Assembly: GCA_964531675.1 (NCBI GenBank)
Contig: CAZHFW010000020.1
Span: 1 to 64,000 of the forward strand
DNA length: 64,000 bases
Source: CAZHFW01 sp964531675
GTDB lineage: Bacteria; Planctomycetota; Phycisphaerae; Phycisphaerales; UBA1924
Reading direction: 5' to 3'
Below the pieces are notes generated by a model. That model was not told the DNA's origin, did no database searches, and saw only the letters and a program-made list of their open reading frames with translations. Positions 1-8,666 of the stretch are shown here, in pieces. The position numbers and the translations under genes were made by a program. The first letter of the stretch is position 1; each line of letters begins with the position of its first letter.

Positions 1-85
1 CCGCAGCCCTCAGCCGCCTGCGGCATCAAAGTCGTCGGAACGACTTTGATGGCACAAAGGACCAGGGGGTTTGATGCCACCCGCC
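1..85 (+). repeat. Palindromic repeat module, copy 1 (may extend left of the window)
   Basis: The core is a perfect 11-bp inverted repeat, ATCAAAGTCGT at 25-35 and its complement at 40-50, with a CGGA loop. It is followed by GGCAC, about 14 variable bases, and TTTGATGCCACCCGCC at 70-85. The late TTTGATGCC is also complementary to GGCATCAAA at 22-30, so a larger alternative fold is possible. Nearly the same module recurs at 1361-1445 in direct orientation and at 1224-1282 inverted. The left edge cannot be defined because the window begins inside or at it. Confidence 0.85.
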
Positions 86-262
86 GACAGAAGGTGCATG
101 TTCGCAGTTGTCCGGAACGAAATACAACACCTGTATTTGCGAAAGAGCATGCGATTCCGTAACCGGAAGGACAAAGTTCCGGGTCATCAAGTCACAGAAT
201 ACTTGTCAATCGCGGTGCGAAGATTTACTAGCGACGAAAGAATGTACTCGGGGCCACTTCCG

Positions 263-961
263 ATGAAGCTCTCGTTGAAAATAATAACTATCGCATTATC
301 TTTGCTGGCATGTGCCGTAATCCTTGTGCCGTTACTATCACGGCATGCTGGCGCGGTGAGTCAGACATCGCCTTCTTTTCCGCGGGTCAATCGCGCGAAT
401 GACGCGACTTCAAGGAATCCCCCAAAGGCCGACCGCAATTCGGACCAAGAAATTGTTGCGGAACTGGAATCCGTGCACGTCAATGAAGGGGAGATTGCAA
501 TTGTCCCGGTTGATTTGTTAGTTCATGGGAACACGTGCAAACTTGTGATTGCAGTGGGCGCGAAAGATCCAGAGAGTGCGAGAGTCGCATCGGAAAAGAC
601 GTGGCGATCAATCAACAGAGTGGGTAATAATGGCGTCACTCTAAAAACAGAAAGCGGTAACTTCATAGAGTTTGGCATGTTTCCGCTGTCTGACGACGAG
701 GCTGTTGGAGGCGGCAGGGATGAAAGAATCACAATTTATCCGTCGCCCCCACCAGTTCGTAGAATTGGCAGCGACGGTGTGACTTTCTGGTCAATCGTAG
801 AGCCGGAAGTGTATTCGAAATCTTCCATGAATGCGGGCATGTATGAAATTAAATTGAATATTCTGTCAAGCATGCTGCCTGGTCCGCAGCCTCCTAACGC
901 TAAAATTGTTTTTCCAGATTGGCATCGTGTCGCCGCTAAGCACTATATGCCTTCACGCTAA
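263..961 (+). CDS. Orphan secreted or membrane-anchored protein in a low-GC island
   Basis: This 232-residue protein is not one I recognise. The start at 263 is chosen because it begins a clear signal peptide or anchor: MKLSLKII followed by a hydrophobic run to about residue 31, ending near HAGA. The rest is hydrophilic, with no cysteine cluster or known catalytic motif visible. The frame stays open upstream to 71, but that part lies in the repeat and is not protein-like. Base composition is close to even, much lower in GC than the rest of the window, and codon use follows that shift. It lies between oppositely oriented copies of the palindromic repeat, which suggests acquired cargo. It is a real gene by length and signal peptide, but function is unknown. 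Confidence 0.6.
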   Translation: MKLSLKIITIALSLLACAVILVPLLSRHAGAVSQTSPSFPRVNRANDATSRNPPKADRNSDQEIVAELESVHVNEGEIAIVPVDLLVHGNTCKLVIAVGAKDPESARVASEKTWRSINRVGNNGVTLKTESGNFIEFGMFPLSDDEAVGGGRDERITIYPSPPPVRRIGSDGVTFWSIVEPEVYSKSSMNAGMYEIKLNILSSMLPGPQPPNAKIVFPDWHRVAAKHYMPSR

Positions 962-1223
962 ATGTGTGAATAATGCAGCTTATGACTTATTGGAGGTTCG
1001 TGCAGTACGGTATGTGAGTGATACGGGTCACTGTGCTAATACGGCTTCCGACAAGATCCTGCGCGCCATTTCGGCGCGTGTGAGGTTGCGAGATTTGGGT
1101 AAAGTGACCATGATGGCGGCATTCCATGTCACGGAGGGTCGTCATGCATGTCGAGTCGCGGCACAGCGTTTGGGGGTTGGAGAAGCACGCAACGGACTAG
1201 AGCCTATCCCAGAACCTGCCTGA

Positions 1224-1282
1224 GGGCGGGTGGCATCACTCCCCAACCCGTGCCATCAAAGTCGTTCCCACGACTTTGATGC
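1224..1282 (-). repeat. Palindromic repeat module, copy 2 (inverted)
   Basis: Read on the minus strand, this copy has the same 11-bp arms (1255-1265 and 1270-1280), a GGGA loop, GGCAC, a variable spacer, and TGATGCCACCCGCC. With copy 1 it brackets the low-GC gene in a terminal-inverted-repeat arrangement, with spacers that differ while the arms are identical. Confidence 0.8.
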
Positions 1283-1360
1283 ACCGAGACGCTTCGGTAC
1301 ACTCCGGCGATGCCCCTGGCGTTCATCCATCCGGTTTCACGCGAGGGGCCGCACACAGGA

Positions 1361-1445
1361 CCGCAGCCCTCAGCCGCCTGCGGCATCAAAGTCGTCGGAA
1401 CGACTTTGATGGCACGACGGACCGGGCATTTTGATGCCACCCGCC
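1361..1445 (+). repeat. Palindromic repeat module, copy 3 (direct)
   Basis: Bases 1361-1414 repeat 1-54 exactly, including the 26-base hairpin at 1385-1410, and the closing TTTGATGCCACCCGCC recurs at 1430-1445. Only the short spacer between them differs. This makes a direct repeat spaced 1360 bases from copy 1. Confidence 0.85.
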
Positions 1446-1585
1446 TCTGCGGAGGAGGTAGTGCGAACCGGCGGAGTCGCTACTAGCGATAATCATGGGG
1501 GAAGTTCAAGCGGATATCCGTTCGCACTACCCACGACGCAAAGCCTCCGTGGGTAGTGGCACCCGGCATCCTCCGCCATGAATGG

Positions 1586-1615
1586 AAAAGGGCCAACCCC
1601 TGCGGGTTGGCCCTT
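1586..1615 (-). terminator. Intrinsic terminator after gap
   Basis: A 12-bp perfect stem (AAGGGCCAACCC at 1588-1599 with its complement at 1604-1615, loop CTGC) is followed on the minus strand by a short T run. It lies 64 bases past the gap stop codon. Confidence 0.8.
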
Positions 1616-1678
1616 GATTCGACGTTCTGACTCGGCGCGATCGACCGGTTCTCGGCGTCCGTCATCGCACCGCGGGGC

Positions 1679-2731
1679 TTACTTCACGCCGTCCTTGTTG
1701 GCCATGTAGCGGATCAGATCAACGCAGCGGTTGGCGTACCCCGCCTCGTTGTCGTACCAGCTGACGACCTTGAAGAAGCGCTTGTTGAGCTCGATGCCCG
1801 CCTTGGCGTCGTAGATCGACGAGTGCGGGTCGCCGATGAAGTCGGAGGAGACGACCTCCTCGTCGGTGTAGGCCAGGACGCCCTTCATGGCGCCGTTGGC
1901 CGCAGCCTTCATCGCCGCGTTGATCTCGGCCAGGGTCGTGTCCTTGCCGGTCTTGAAGGTCATGTCGACCGCCGAGACGTCGGCGGTGGGCACGCGGAAG
2001 GACATGCCGGTGAGCTTGCCCTTGAGCGCGGGGATCGCCAGGGTCACCGCCTTGGCCGCCCCGGTGCTGGCCGGGATGATGTTCTGGTAGGCGTTGCGCC
2101 CGCCGCGCCAGTCCTTCTTGGACGGGCCGTCCTGCGTCGGCTGGGTCGCGGTCGCCGCGTGGATCGTGGTCATCAGGCCTTCCTCGAGCCCGAAGCTGTC
2201 GTTAATGACCTTGGCGATCGGCGCCAGGCAGTTGGTCGTGCAGCTGGCGTTGCTGACGACGGTGTGCTTGGAGGCGTCGAAGACCTCATGGTTCACGCCC
2301 ATGACCAGCGTCGGGACCTGGGCCGCGTCGCTCTTGGTCGGGGCGCTGATGATCGTGCGCTTGGCGCCGGCCTGGTTGTGCAGGCTCGCCTTCTCGAAGT
2401 CGGTGAACAGGCCGGTGGACTCCAGGACGTAGTGCACACCCAAGTCCTTCCACGGCAGCTGCGCGGGATCCTTGATGGCGGTGGTCTTGGTGACCTTGCC
2501 GTTCACGGTGAACGAGCCGCCGGTCTCGGAGGCGACCGCGGAGACGTCGGCGAGCTTGCCGTTCAGGCGGAAGCGCCCGTGCATCGTGTCGTACTTGAGC
2601 AGGTACGCCAGGTTGTCGGCGGGGACCAGGTCGTTGACCGCGACGATTTCCATGTCGGGATGGGCAGCAGCCAGGCGGTAAACCAGGCGGCCGATGCGTC
2701 CGAACCCGTTGATGCCGATGCGAATAGCCAT
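1679..2731 (-). CDS. gap: Glyceraldehyde-3-phosphate dehydrogenase
   Basis: This enzyme oxidises glyceraldehyde 3-phosphate to 1,3-bisphosphoglycerate in glycolysis, using NAD. The 350-residue product has the N-terminal Rossmann motif INGFGRIGR, an aspartate in VNDL (residue 34) typical of NAD-preferring forms, and the catalytic cysteine in SNASCTTNC (Cys164). The C-terminal SWYDNEAGYANR is also canonical. The start at 2731 (MAIRIG) fits the family and is preceded by GAAAGGG at a suitable distance; the upstream in-frame extension is not protein-like. It is monocistronic, with a terminator downstream. The next glycolytic gene, pgk, lies 15 kb away on the same strand and is not part of this operon. 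Confidence 0.97.
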   Translation of the reverse strand: MAIRIGINGFGRIGRLVYRLAAAHPDMEIVAVNDLVPADNLAYLLKYDTMHGRFRLNGKLADVSAVASETGGSFTVNGKVTKTTAIKDPAQLPWKDLGVHYVLESTGLFTDFEKASLHNQAGAKRTIISAPTKSDAAQVPTLVMGVNHEVFDASKHTVVSNASCTTNCLAPIAKVINDSFGLEEGLMTTIHAATATQPTQDGPSKKDWRGGRNAYQNIIPASTGAAKAVTLAIPALKGKLTGMSFRVPTADVSAVDMTFKTGKDTTLAEINAAMKAAANGAMKGVLAYTDEEVVSSDFIGDPHSSIYDAKAGIELNKRFFKVVSWYDNEAGYANRCVDLIRYMANKDGVK

Positions 2732-2928
2732 TGCTGAACCCTTTCTGAAACCGGGCCGGCGTTCCGTCGTCTCCGGCACGGATTTCCTGTGTTCCTGCGA
2801 GTAATTCCGGACAGCGCAGCGTAGAAGCGCCGGCCCCCACTTTCCACGCGCCGAAGCCGCTGCGAACCCGCTCGCGGGCGCGGAAGCCCCTGCCTTTCAG
2901 CCCTTTGCCGCTTTTCCGCCCACGCGAC

Positions 2929-4233
2929 TCAGATCCGGTGCCGGATCTCGCCCTGCACGAACGTCAGGACCGCCCGCCCACGCACCCGACGGCCCTCAAA
3001 GGGCATGTTCTTCGACCGGCTCACCAGCGCCGAGGCCCGAATCTCCCACGACGCCTCCGGATCGATCACCGTCACATCCGCCGGACACCCAACTTTGAGT
3101 GTTCCCAGCCCGCTCGTGCCAACGCTCGCCGGGTCCAGGTTGCAGAGCTTGGCGGGCTCGATCGTGAGCAGCGCCACCAGCCTGGGCCAGTCGATCGCGC
3201 CCGATGCCACCAGCGCCTCGACATACAAGGGGAGCGCCGTCTCCAGACCCACGATCCCGAACGGCGCATCCTCGAACGGCAGCGACTTTTCGTCCGCCGA
3301 GTGCGGCGCGTGATCCGTCGCCAGCACCGTGATCGTCCCGTCCGCCACGCCCTCGCGCAGCGCCTTGATGTCGCTGGCTTCGCGCAAAGGCGGGTTCATC
3401 TTCGCCAAGGTGTTGTAACCATCGCACGCCTCGTGCGTGAGCAGCAGGTGATGAGGCGAGGCCTCACCCGACACCGGCAAGCCCTCCGCCCGCGCCCGCC
3501 TGATCAACTCCACGGTGCGCCCCGACGAGATGTGCTGGACGTGGTACCGACAGCCGATCCCGCGATCGAGCGTGATGTCGCGCTCGACGATCGTTTCTTC
3601 GGCAATCCGAGGCCAGCCCCCCAGGCCGAGCCTGGCGCTGACGGTGCCCGCGTGCATGGACGCGCCGCGCGTGAGCGTGGGCTCCTGGGCGTGCTGCATC
3701 ATCACACAGCCCGTCGCCTTCACCGCGATCAGCACCTTGGCCATCATCCCCGCCGAGGCGATGCAATCACCATCGTCGGAAAACCCGACCGCTCCGGCCC
3801 GCCGCATGAGGTCAATCTCGGCGATCTCCTCGCCCTTGCGCCCGCGCGTGCAGGCCCCCACCGCAAACACCCGGCAGTGCCCGTTCTGGGCCGCCCGCGT
3901 CGCGACGAACTGGATCTGCTCGGGCGTGTCCAGGGCCGGGCTGGTGTTGGGCATGCAGCAGAGGGTCGTGAATCCCCCCACCACCGCCGCGTGGGTGCCG
4001 GTCTGGATGGTCTCCTTGTGCTCCTGGCCCGGCTCGCGCAGATGGACGTGCGGATCGATCAGTCCGGGCGTGACCAGCTGCCCTTCGACGTTGATGACCT
4101 GGTCCGCGGGGCCCTTGGGGAGCCCCCGCCCGACCGCAGCGATCCGCCCCTGGTCCAAGGCCACATCGCAGACCTGATCCAGGCCAGATGCGGGGTCGAT
4201 CACCCGCCCGCCGACAAGAAGGGTTCGGGACAT
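2929..4233 (-). CDS. pyrC: Dihydroorotase, class I
   Basis: Dihydroorotase closes carbamoyl aspartate to dihydroorotate in pyrimidine synthesis. The 434-residue product is an amidohydrolase with the metal motif PHVHLREPG (His62 and His64), NPPLRE in the middle and LATDHAPHSADEK near residue 307, all typical of the class I enzymes of about 430 residues. The start at 4233 (MSRTLLVGG) is chosen from family alignment. It has no good Shine-Dalgarno sequence but has TATCCT eight bases upstream, consistent with a leaderless message. No other pyrimidine gene is adjacent, and an aspartate carbamoyltransferase is not in the window. Confidence 0.93.
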   Translation of the reverse strand: MSRTLLVGGRVIDPASGLDQVCDVALDQGRIAAVGRGLPKGPADQVINVEGQLVTPGLIDPHVHLREPGQEHKETIQTGTHAAVVGGFTTLCCMPNTSPALDTPEQIQFVATRAAQNGHCRVFAVGACTRGRKGEEIAEIDLMRRAGAVGFSDDGDCIASAGMMAKVLIAVKATGCVMMQHAQEPTLTRGASMHAGTVSARLGLGGWPRIAEETIVERDITLDRGIGCRYHVQHISSGRTVELIRRARAEGLPVSGEASPHHLLLTHEACDGYNTLAKMNPPLREASDIKALREGVADGTITVLATDHAPHSADEKSLPFEDAPFGIVGLETALPLYVEALVASGAIDWPRLVALLTIEPAKLCNLDPASVGTSGLGTLKVGCPADVTVIDPEASWEIRASALVSRSKNMPFEGRRVRGRAVLTFVQGEIRHRI

Positions 4234-4241
4234 GCGCGGGG

Positions 4242-4247
4242 AGGATA
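4242..4247 (-). promoter_or_regulatory. Candidate -10 box of pyrC (TATCCT)
   Basis: TATCCT ends eight bases before the pyrC ATG and no Shine-Dalgarno lies between. It is one of a set of similarly placed TANNNT hexamers in this window. Confidence 0.45.
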
Positions 4248-4474
4248 CCCGGGCCAAGCCAAGCCCGGATTCCACGCCAAAGCAACCCCAACGGCCGTTC
4301 CCACGCCCGCTAGCCCCATCCCAGCCCATCGGGCTTGGATGCAGCCCCGACCCGGCCTACGCTTCCCTTCCTGAGCCCGGGCCACCCCCCAGGCGGCCGC
4401 CAAACGTGCTCAGGACCAGCCTCAAGGACCGCCCCACGCGGCCCGCAGCTGGAAAATCCGGTCCGAACACCACA

Positions 4475-4549
4475 CGGGGTGTAGCGCAGCTTGGTTAGCG
4501 CGCTTGACTGGGGGTCAAGAGGTCGGCGGTTCGAATCCGCCCACCCCGA
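4475..4549 (+). tRNA. tRNA-Pro(GGG)
   Basis: The sequence folds into a full cloverleaf. The acceptor stem is CGGGGTG (4475-4481) with CACCCCG (4542-4548) and discriminator A. The anticodon stem CTTGA/TCAAG encloses the loop CTGGGGG, giving anticodon GGG at 4510-4512. The T arm carries GGTTCGAATCC. No CCA is encoded. It reads CCC and CCU proline codons. Confidence 0.96.
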
Positions 4550-4696
4550 TTGAACGCTTTGATGGCCTCGGCATTCGCCGGGGCCATCGGTGCTTTTGGT
4601 CCTAACCAGCCCGGGGATTCCGATCCAGGGGATCACCCAGCTCGCTTTGCCCGGCAGGACCTCTCGCACACAATCCACGCGCCACGGAGTCACCGC

Positions 4697-5084
4697 ATGA
4701 CGAGCATTCCATCCGGCACCGAGGTCGCCAGGCCGTTCGTACCCGCGAAGGACTTTGCGCTCTCCAAGCGGTTCTATGCGGCGCTCGGTTTCCAGATTGT
4801 CCTGGATGCGGATGACGTGGCGATCTTCAGGATTGGCGCAACCAGCTTTCTGCTGATCCCGTTCGACCACGCCGAGCACTTCATGATGCAGCTCATGGTC
4901 GATGATCTCGACGCATGGTGGGCGCGGATCCAGTCGCTGAATCTCAAGGCCGAGTTCGGAGTGTCGGAGCCACGCCCCCCCCAAGCTCCAGCCATGGGGT
5001 TTGCGGATTGCCTATGTCGTTGATCCCTCGGGCGTGCTCTGGCACGTGGCGCAGCGACGCCCCTCGACGCCGCACGATGCTTGA
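4697..5084 (+). pseudogene. Frameshifted VOC (glyoxalase/bleomycin-resistance fold) protein
   Basis: The frame from the ATG at 4697 encodes a typical VOC-fold start: FVPAKDFALSKRFYAALGF, then FLLIPF and MQLMVDDLDAWW. It runs into a tract of eight C at 4975-4982 and then reads out of frame. Dropping one C restores a natural ending that continues PPKLQPWGLRIAYVVDPSG and VLWHVAQRRP to a TGA at 5082-5084, giving about 129 residues, the normal size for a single-domain VOC protein. So the gene is either a true one-base insertion pseudogene, a slippage-prone gene, or a homopolymer sequencing error. The substrate is unknown. Confidence 0.8.
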
Positions 5085-5124
5085 GCAAGGCACGCAGCTC
5101 TCGCTTCGCAGCACAGCCCGCGTC

Positions 5125-6114
5125 TCACTCCCACCCCCGCCGGGACCCGAGTTCTCCGCGTTCCGCCGGTTGCAGCGACTCCCACAGCACAGGTTCGAGC
5201 ACGATCGTGTGGCTCCGGCCCGCGATCGCCAGCACGCGTTCGCCTCTGTTCACCAGATCCACCATGACCCGCACGAAGTGCTCGTCGCGGGCCTGGTTGC
5301 TGCTCGTCGCCATGCGGTGCAGGAGCGTGTCGGTCTTGCCTGGCCACATCGCCTCCTCGGGGAGCTGACGCCAGTCGGGCTGGGTTGGAAACTGCGACGC
5401 GAAGTACGCATCGAACGATGCGATGTCGGGGAAGGCGTCGGTGAGGGGCGTCGCCCGCCGGGCGAGCAACCTGCCGATCTTGAAATCGCTCACGCTCCCG
5501 CCGCGGCGGGCGCTGATGTACCCGTTCAGCACGCGGAACATCGCGACCTGATTCATGTCGCCGCAGGTTCGCAGCGCCGCGATCTCAATCTCCAGCGGCG
5601 GCTCGAGCGTGTAGATCGGCACGCCCGCCTCCTCCGCGAGCGCGTACACCATGGCGCCCTCGCCGAAGACGCCCACGCCTTGGGCAGCGCTCCCGACGAA
5701 GAAGCTCATCCGCCCTTCCACCAGCGCCACCGTGGGCTTGAACTCGCGCCAGGCCCTCTGCAGCGCCGCGATCTGCGCGTGCTTCGGGTCCTTGCTGTGC
5801 AGCGCGCCGAAGAACAGCAGCGCGCCGCTCGGCCCGGCCTTTGGCGAGCGCACAAGGTGAAGCAGGTAGCCGCTCGGATCGAGCTGCACCACGCGCTTGT
5901 TATGCTCGGCGCTGGTGAGCTTCTTTCCCACGATCACGACCGATTGCGCCGGCATGAACACCGGCGGCGCCCACCATCCCCACCGCCCGACGATCGCACC
6001 GAGCACAACCACGAGCACCGCCAGCGCCAACGCCACGCGCCGGCCCCAGCGCACGACACGACGCCGAAGCGACCAACCTGCAGCCTGGCCTGACTCTGGA
6101 GGCAAAGCACACAT
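5125..6114 (-). CDS. TraB/GumN-like membrane-anchored protein
   Basis: The product has 329 residues. A single N-terminal membrane segment (about residues 25-45, rich in Ala, Leu and Val) anchors the chain, followed by a domain with FFGALHSKDPKH, VALVEGR and a closing GRSHTIVLEPVL. The GxxH plus VEG pattern and the late GxxH resemble the TraB/PrgY/GumN family, a metal-dependent hydrolase fold, though I place it there by pattern only. The start at 6114 is supported by AAGGA eight bases upstream. It ends just downstream of the frameshifted VOC gene, convergent with it. The biological role is unknown. Confidence 0.6.
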   Translation of the reverse strand: MCALPPESGQAAGWSLRRRVVRWGRRVALALAVLVVVLGAIVGRWGWWAPPVFMPAQSVVIVGKKLTSAEHNKRVVQLDPSGYLLHLVRSPKAGPSGALLFFGALHSKDPKHAQIAALQRAWREFKPTVALVEGRMSFFVGSAAQGVGVFGEGAMVYALAEEAGVPIYTLEPPLEIEIAALRTCGDMNQVAMFRVLNGYISARRGGSVSDFKIGRLLARRATPLTDAFPDIASFDAYFASQFPTQPDWRQLPEEAMWPGKTDTLLHRMATSSNQARDEHFVRVMVDLVNRGERVLAIAGRSHTIVLEPVLWESLQPAERGELGSRRGWE

Positions 6115-6378
6115 GCCTGGCGTCCTTAGGAAAACTCCGGGGTGCGTTTCATGCCTTTGCACACGACAATCCATAACTCGCGCGAAGCGTTCTGCCAGCG
6201 CACATGAACAGAGACCCTCGCGGGCGCGCCCAGCGGGCGTTGACCTGCAAGACGCATGATCACGAGCGCCCAGCAGCAGGCTGCGCTCAGAAGGGCTGCA
6301 CAACTGCTGATAGTCTGCGAGGCGAGCGTGGGACGCGCCCAGCGCGGGCTGGACAAATCCCCGCAGAAAGGGATTCGA

Positions 6379-7806
6379 ATGTCCAACCGACTCGCGTTTG
6401 CATTGTCAGCCGGTCTGTCCTTCTTGACGTCCACCTCGATCTGTGCGCAGGAGCCCGGCATCACCGCCGAGGAAGCCCGCACGATCGGCGTGGAGGCGTA
6501 CGTCTACTTCTACCCCCTGATCTCGATGGACGTCTCACGCCGCTTCTTCACGAACGTCGAGGCGGGCAAGGAGTTCGGCAAGGCGCCCATGAACACCGTC
6601 GCCAACATCCCCGCTTATCCGCCGGGCGACTTCAAGGGCGTCGTGCGTTCCAACTTCGACACGCTCTACTCGGTGGTCTGGCTCGACCTGACCAAGGAGC
6701 CGATGGTCGTCTCCGTGCCCGACACCAATGGCCGCTTCTATCTCTTCCCCATGCTCGACATGTGGACCGACGTCTTCGCGTCCCCGGGCTGGCGCACGAC
6801 CGGCACCGCTGCAGCGGACTACCTCGTGACGCCTCCGGGCTGGACCGGCGCCGTCCCCGCGAACATGCAGCAGATCCCGGCCCCGACGCCTTACGTCTGG
6901 GTCATCGGCCGCACCAAGACCGACGGCCCCCAGGACTACGACGCAGTCCACAAGATCCAGGCGGGCTACAAGGTCGCGCCGCTCTCGCAGTTCGGCAAGC
7001 CCGCGGCTCCCGCGAAGTTCGAGCCCGACCCCACGGTTGATGGCAAGACTCCGCCCAAGGTTCAGGTCGACGAGATGCCCGCGGACAAGTACTTCGCGTA
7101 CGCCGCGGAGCTGCTCAAGGTGAACCCGCCGCACGATACGGACTTCTCGCAGATCGCGCGTCTCCGCCGCATCGGCATCATCCCGGGTAAGAGCTTTGAC
7201 CTCTCCAAGGCCGACCCGGTCGTTCAGAAGGCCCTCCGCGAGGCGCCCGCCGAGGCCCAGCAGCTCATGAAGTGGAAGCTGCCGACCCTGGCCCGCATCG
7301 CGAACCACTGGACCATCAACACCGACACCGTGGGCGTCTACGGCAACTACTACCTCAAGCGCGCCATCGTCGCGCAGGTCGGCCTGGGCGCCAACCAGCC
7401 CGAAGACGCGATCTACCCGATGAACCTCGGTGACGGCGAGGGCCGCCCCCTCTCGGGCGAGCACCGCTACGTCATGCACTTCGACAAGCACGAGCTCCCG
7501 CCCGTCAACGCGTTCTGGTCCGTCACGCTCTACGACTCCGAGGGCTTCCAGGTCCCCAACGCGCTCAACCGCTTCGCGGTGAGCAGCTGGATGCCCTTCA
7601 AGTACAACAACGATGGCTCCCTCGATCTCTTCTTCCAGAACGAGAGCCCCGGCAAGGACCTGGAGCAGAACTGGCTCCCCGCCCCCAAGGGCGCGTTCAA
7701 CCTCACGCTCAGGCTCTACGCCCCCAAGGCGGAAGTCCTGACCGGCAAGTGGGTCCCGCCCGCGGTCAACCGCATCGCGGATACCCCCTCGCTCGGCGCT
7801 CAGTAA
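6379..7806 (+). CDS. Secreted DUF1254/DUF1214 domain protein
   Basis: This 475-residue protein has an N-terminal signal peptide (MSNRLAFALSAGLSFLTS, cut near CAQ). A DUF1254 region follows (about residues 30-200, with VEAYVYFYPLISM and RSNFDTLYSVVWLDL), and a C-terminal DUF1214 region (about 340-470, with NAFWSVTLYDSEGF). This two-domain architecture is common in periplasmic proteins of unknown activity. The start at 6379 has GAAAGGGA upstream. The gene is monocistronic and closed by a strong bidirectional hairpin. The domain assignment is from recalled family motifs; the function is not known. Confidence 0.82.
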   Translation: MSNRLAFALSAGLSFLTSTSICAQEPGITAEEARTIGVEAYVYFYPLISMDVSRRFFTNVEAGKEFGKAPMNTVANIPAYPPGDFKGVVRSNFDTLYSVVWLDLTKEPMVVSVPDTNGRFYLFPMLDMWTDVFASPGWRTTGTAAADYLVTPPGWTGAVPANMQQIPAPTPYVWVIGRTKTDGPQDYDAVHKIQAGYKVAPLSQFGKPAAPAKFEPDPTVDGKTPPKVQVDEMPADKYFAYAAELLKVNPPHDTDFSQIARLRRIGIIPGKSFDLSKADPVVQKALREAPAEAQQLMKWKLPTLARIANHWTINTDTVGVYGNYYLKRAIVAQVGLGANQPEDAIYPMNLGDGEGRPLSGEHRYVMHFDKHELPPVNAFWSVTLYDSEGFQVPNALNRFAVSSWMPFKYNNDGSLDLFFQNESPGKDLEQNWLPAPKGAFNLTLRLYAPKAEVLTGKWVPPAVNRIADTPSLGAQ

Positions 7807-7834
7807 GCACGACATCGCTGATCGCAAAATCCTC

Positions 7835-7868
7835 AACGGCCGCTCCTTCACGGAGCGGCCGTTGTGTT
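7835..7868. terminator. Bidirectional terminator
   Basis: A 12-bp perfect stem (7835-7846 with 7852-7863, loop TTCAC) is followed by GTGTTTTT on the plus strand and preceded by AAAA, which gives TTTT on the minus strand. It serves the DUF1254 gene and the convergent membrane-protein gene. Confidence 0.88.
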
Positions 7869-7879
7869 TTTCGTGGGCC

Positions 7880-8587
7880 TCATGTCCGAGCCTGAGGCCA
7901 GCGCAGCAGCACGAGCCCGGCCGCGAACATCCACGCCGAGTAGAACCACACGAAGAGCCCGAAGCCCGACACATTCATGTGCAGATGCTGAGCCGCGTGC
8001 ATGCCCAGGGGCACGAGCCCGCACACCAGCCCCACCGCGCCCGCCACACGACGGAGCCCCGCGTGCCCGAGCAGGTTCAGGGAGAAGATCACCGCCGAGA
8101 GCGAAAGCCCGACGACGCACGTCCGGGCGCAGGTCCCGTTGACCTCGTGTGCGAGCGTCAGTGCGGGCTGAAGAGTCGCGATCACCGCGTCATCCGCGTT
8201 CACGTACTTCGCAGCCAGGCTTGGAACCATGAACCCGTTGACGAGCCCGGCTGCGACGCCGCTGGCGGTACCCGCGACCAACGCGACCATCGCGAACCGC
8301 AAGCTCAGATTCCGAGCCGAGAGCAGCTCGCGTAGCACCATGAGCGAAGGAACCATCGCGATCAGCAGCGTGATCAACCCGCCATGCACCATGGTGTTGC
8401 CAGGCACGCCATGGCCGACGCGTCGGACGAACTCGGCCGGATCGTGGGTTCCGGCCGTGGGGTGCATCGCCATGAACAGCGCCACAAGCCCCGCCATGAC
8501 CATCAGCGCGACGCCGGCACGACGCGTGTGGACATCGGGTTTGGAGCTGTTCTCGGTCCCGGAATGCGGTGTGGGAAGCTTGTTCAT
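7880..8587 (-). CDS. Polytopic membrane protein of unknown function
   Basis: The 235-residue product has about six hydrophobic segments, starting after a short polar N-terminus (MNKLPTPH). Short motifs include MHPTAGTHDPAEF, HGVPGNTMVHGG and HLHMNVSGFG, with several histidines near the membrane edges. I do not recognise the family. The start at 8587 follows AAGGG at a good distance. It is transcribed divergently from a TetR-family gene with 79 bases between them, so it is the likely target of that regulator. Confidence 0.7.
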   Translation of the reverse strand: MNKLPTPHSGTENSSKPDVHTRRAGVALMVMAGLVALFMAMHPTAGTHDPAEFVRRVGHGVPGNTMVHGGLITLLIAMVPSLMVLRELLSARNLSLRFAMVALVAGTASGVAAGLVNGFMVPSLAAKYVNADDAVIATLQPALTLAHEVNGTCARTCVVGLSLSAVIFSLNLLGHAGLRRVAGAVGLVCGLVPLGMHAAQHLHMNVSGFGLFVWFYSAWMFAAGLVLLRWPQART

Positions 8588-8638
8588 GGTCCAACCCTTG
8601 ACCGATTTGCACCCCGTTTCCAGCCTGAGAAGTGCGGT

Positions 8639-8664
8639 CCGGACAGTTCCTTGATAGTGTCCGG
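8639..8664. promoter_or_regulatory. Candidate TetR operator
   Basis: A 7-bp inverted repeat, CCGGACA and TGTCCGG, is separated by 12 bases in the interval between the divergent genes. It ends two bases before the tetR ATG and covers the presumed -10 box TAGTGT. The placement fits autorepression plus control of the divergent membrane-protein gene. Confidence 0.55.
8655..8660 (+). promoter_or_regulatory. Candidate -10 box of the tetR gene (TAGTGT)
   Basis: TAGTGT ends six bases before the ATG at 8667 and lies inside the inverted repeat. A leaderless transcript is implied if this box is used. Confidence 0.4.
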
Positions 8665-8666
8665 GG

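Larger units (their letters stand above)
962..1678. other. Non-coding remainder of the low-GC island and repeat copies
   Basis: No convincing gene is seen in this stretch. An open frame at 906-1223 overlaps the end of the orphan gene and looks random. The AT-richer composition continues to about 1200, then GC returns to the level of the rest of the window. The section 1224-1445 holds two copies of the palindromic repeat, and 1586-1615 holds the gap terminator. Confidence 0.6.

Noticed and set aside
906..1223. Possible small gene after the low-GC orphan gene
   Set aside because: It overlaps the orphan gene, runs into the repeat and shows no protein-like pattern.
1..1445. Integron cassette with attC sites
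   Set aside because: The repeats are perfect palindromes without the RYYYAAC/GTTRRRY core sites, and no integrase is present.
1823..2737. Long open frame antisense to gap
   Set aside because: It mirrors the high-GC codon bias of gap on the other strand and has no start signal or protein-like composition.
2905..4374. Long open frame antisense to pyrC
   Set aside because: Arg/Pro/Gln/His-rich low-complexity translation typical of a shadow frame; pyrC is certain on the other strand.
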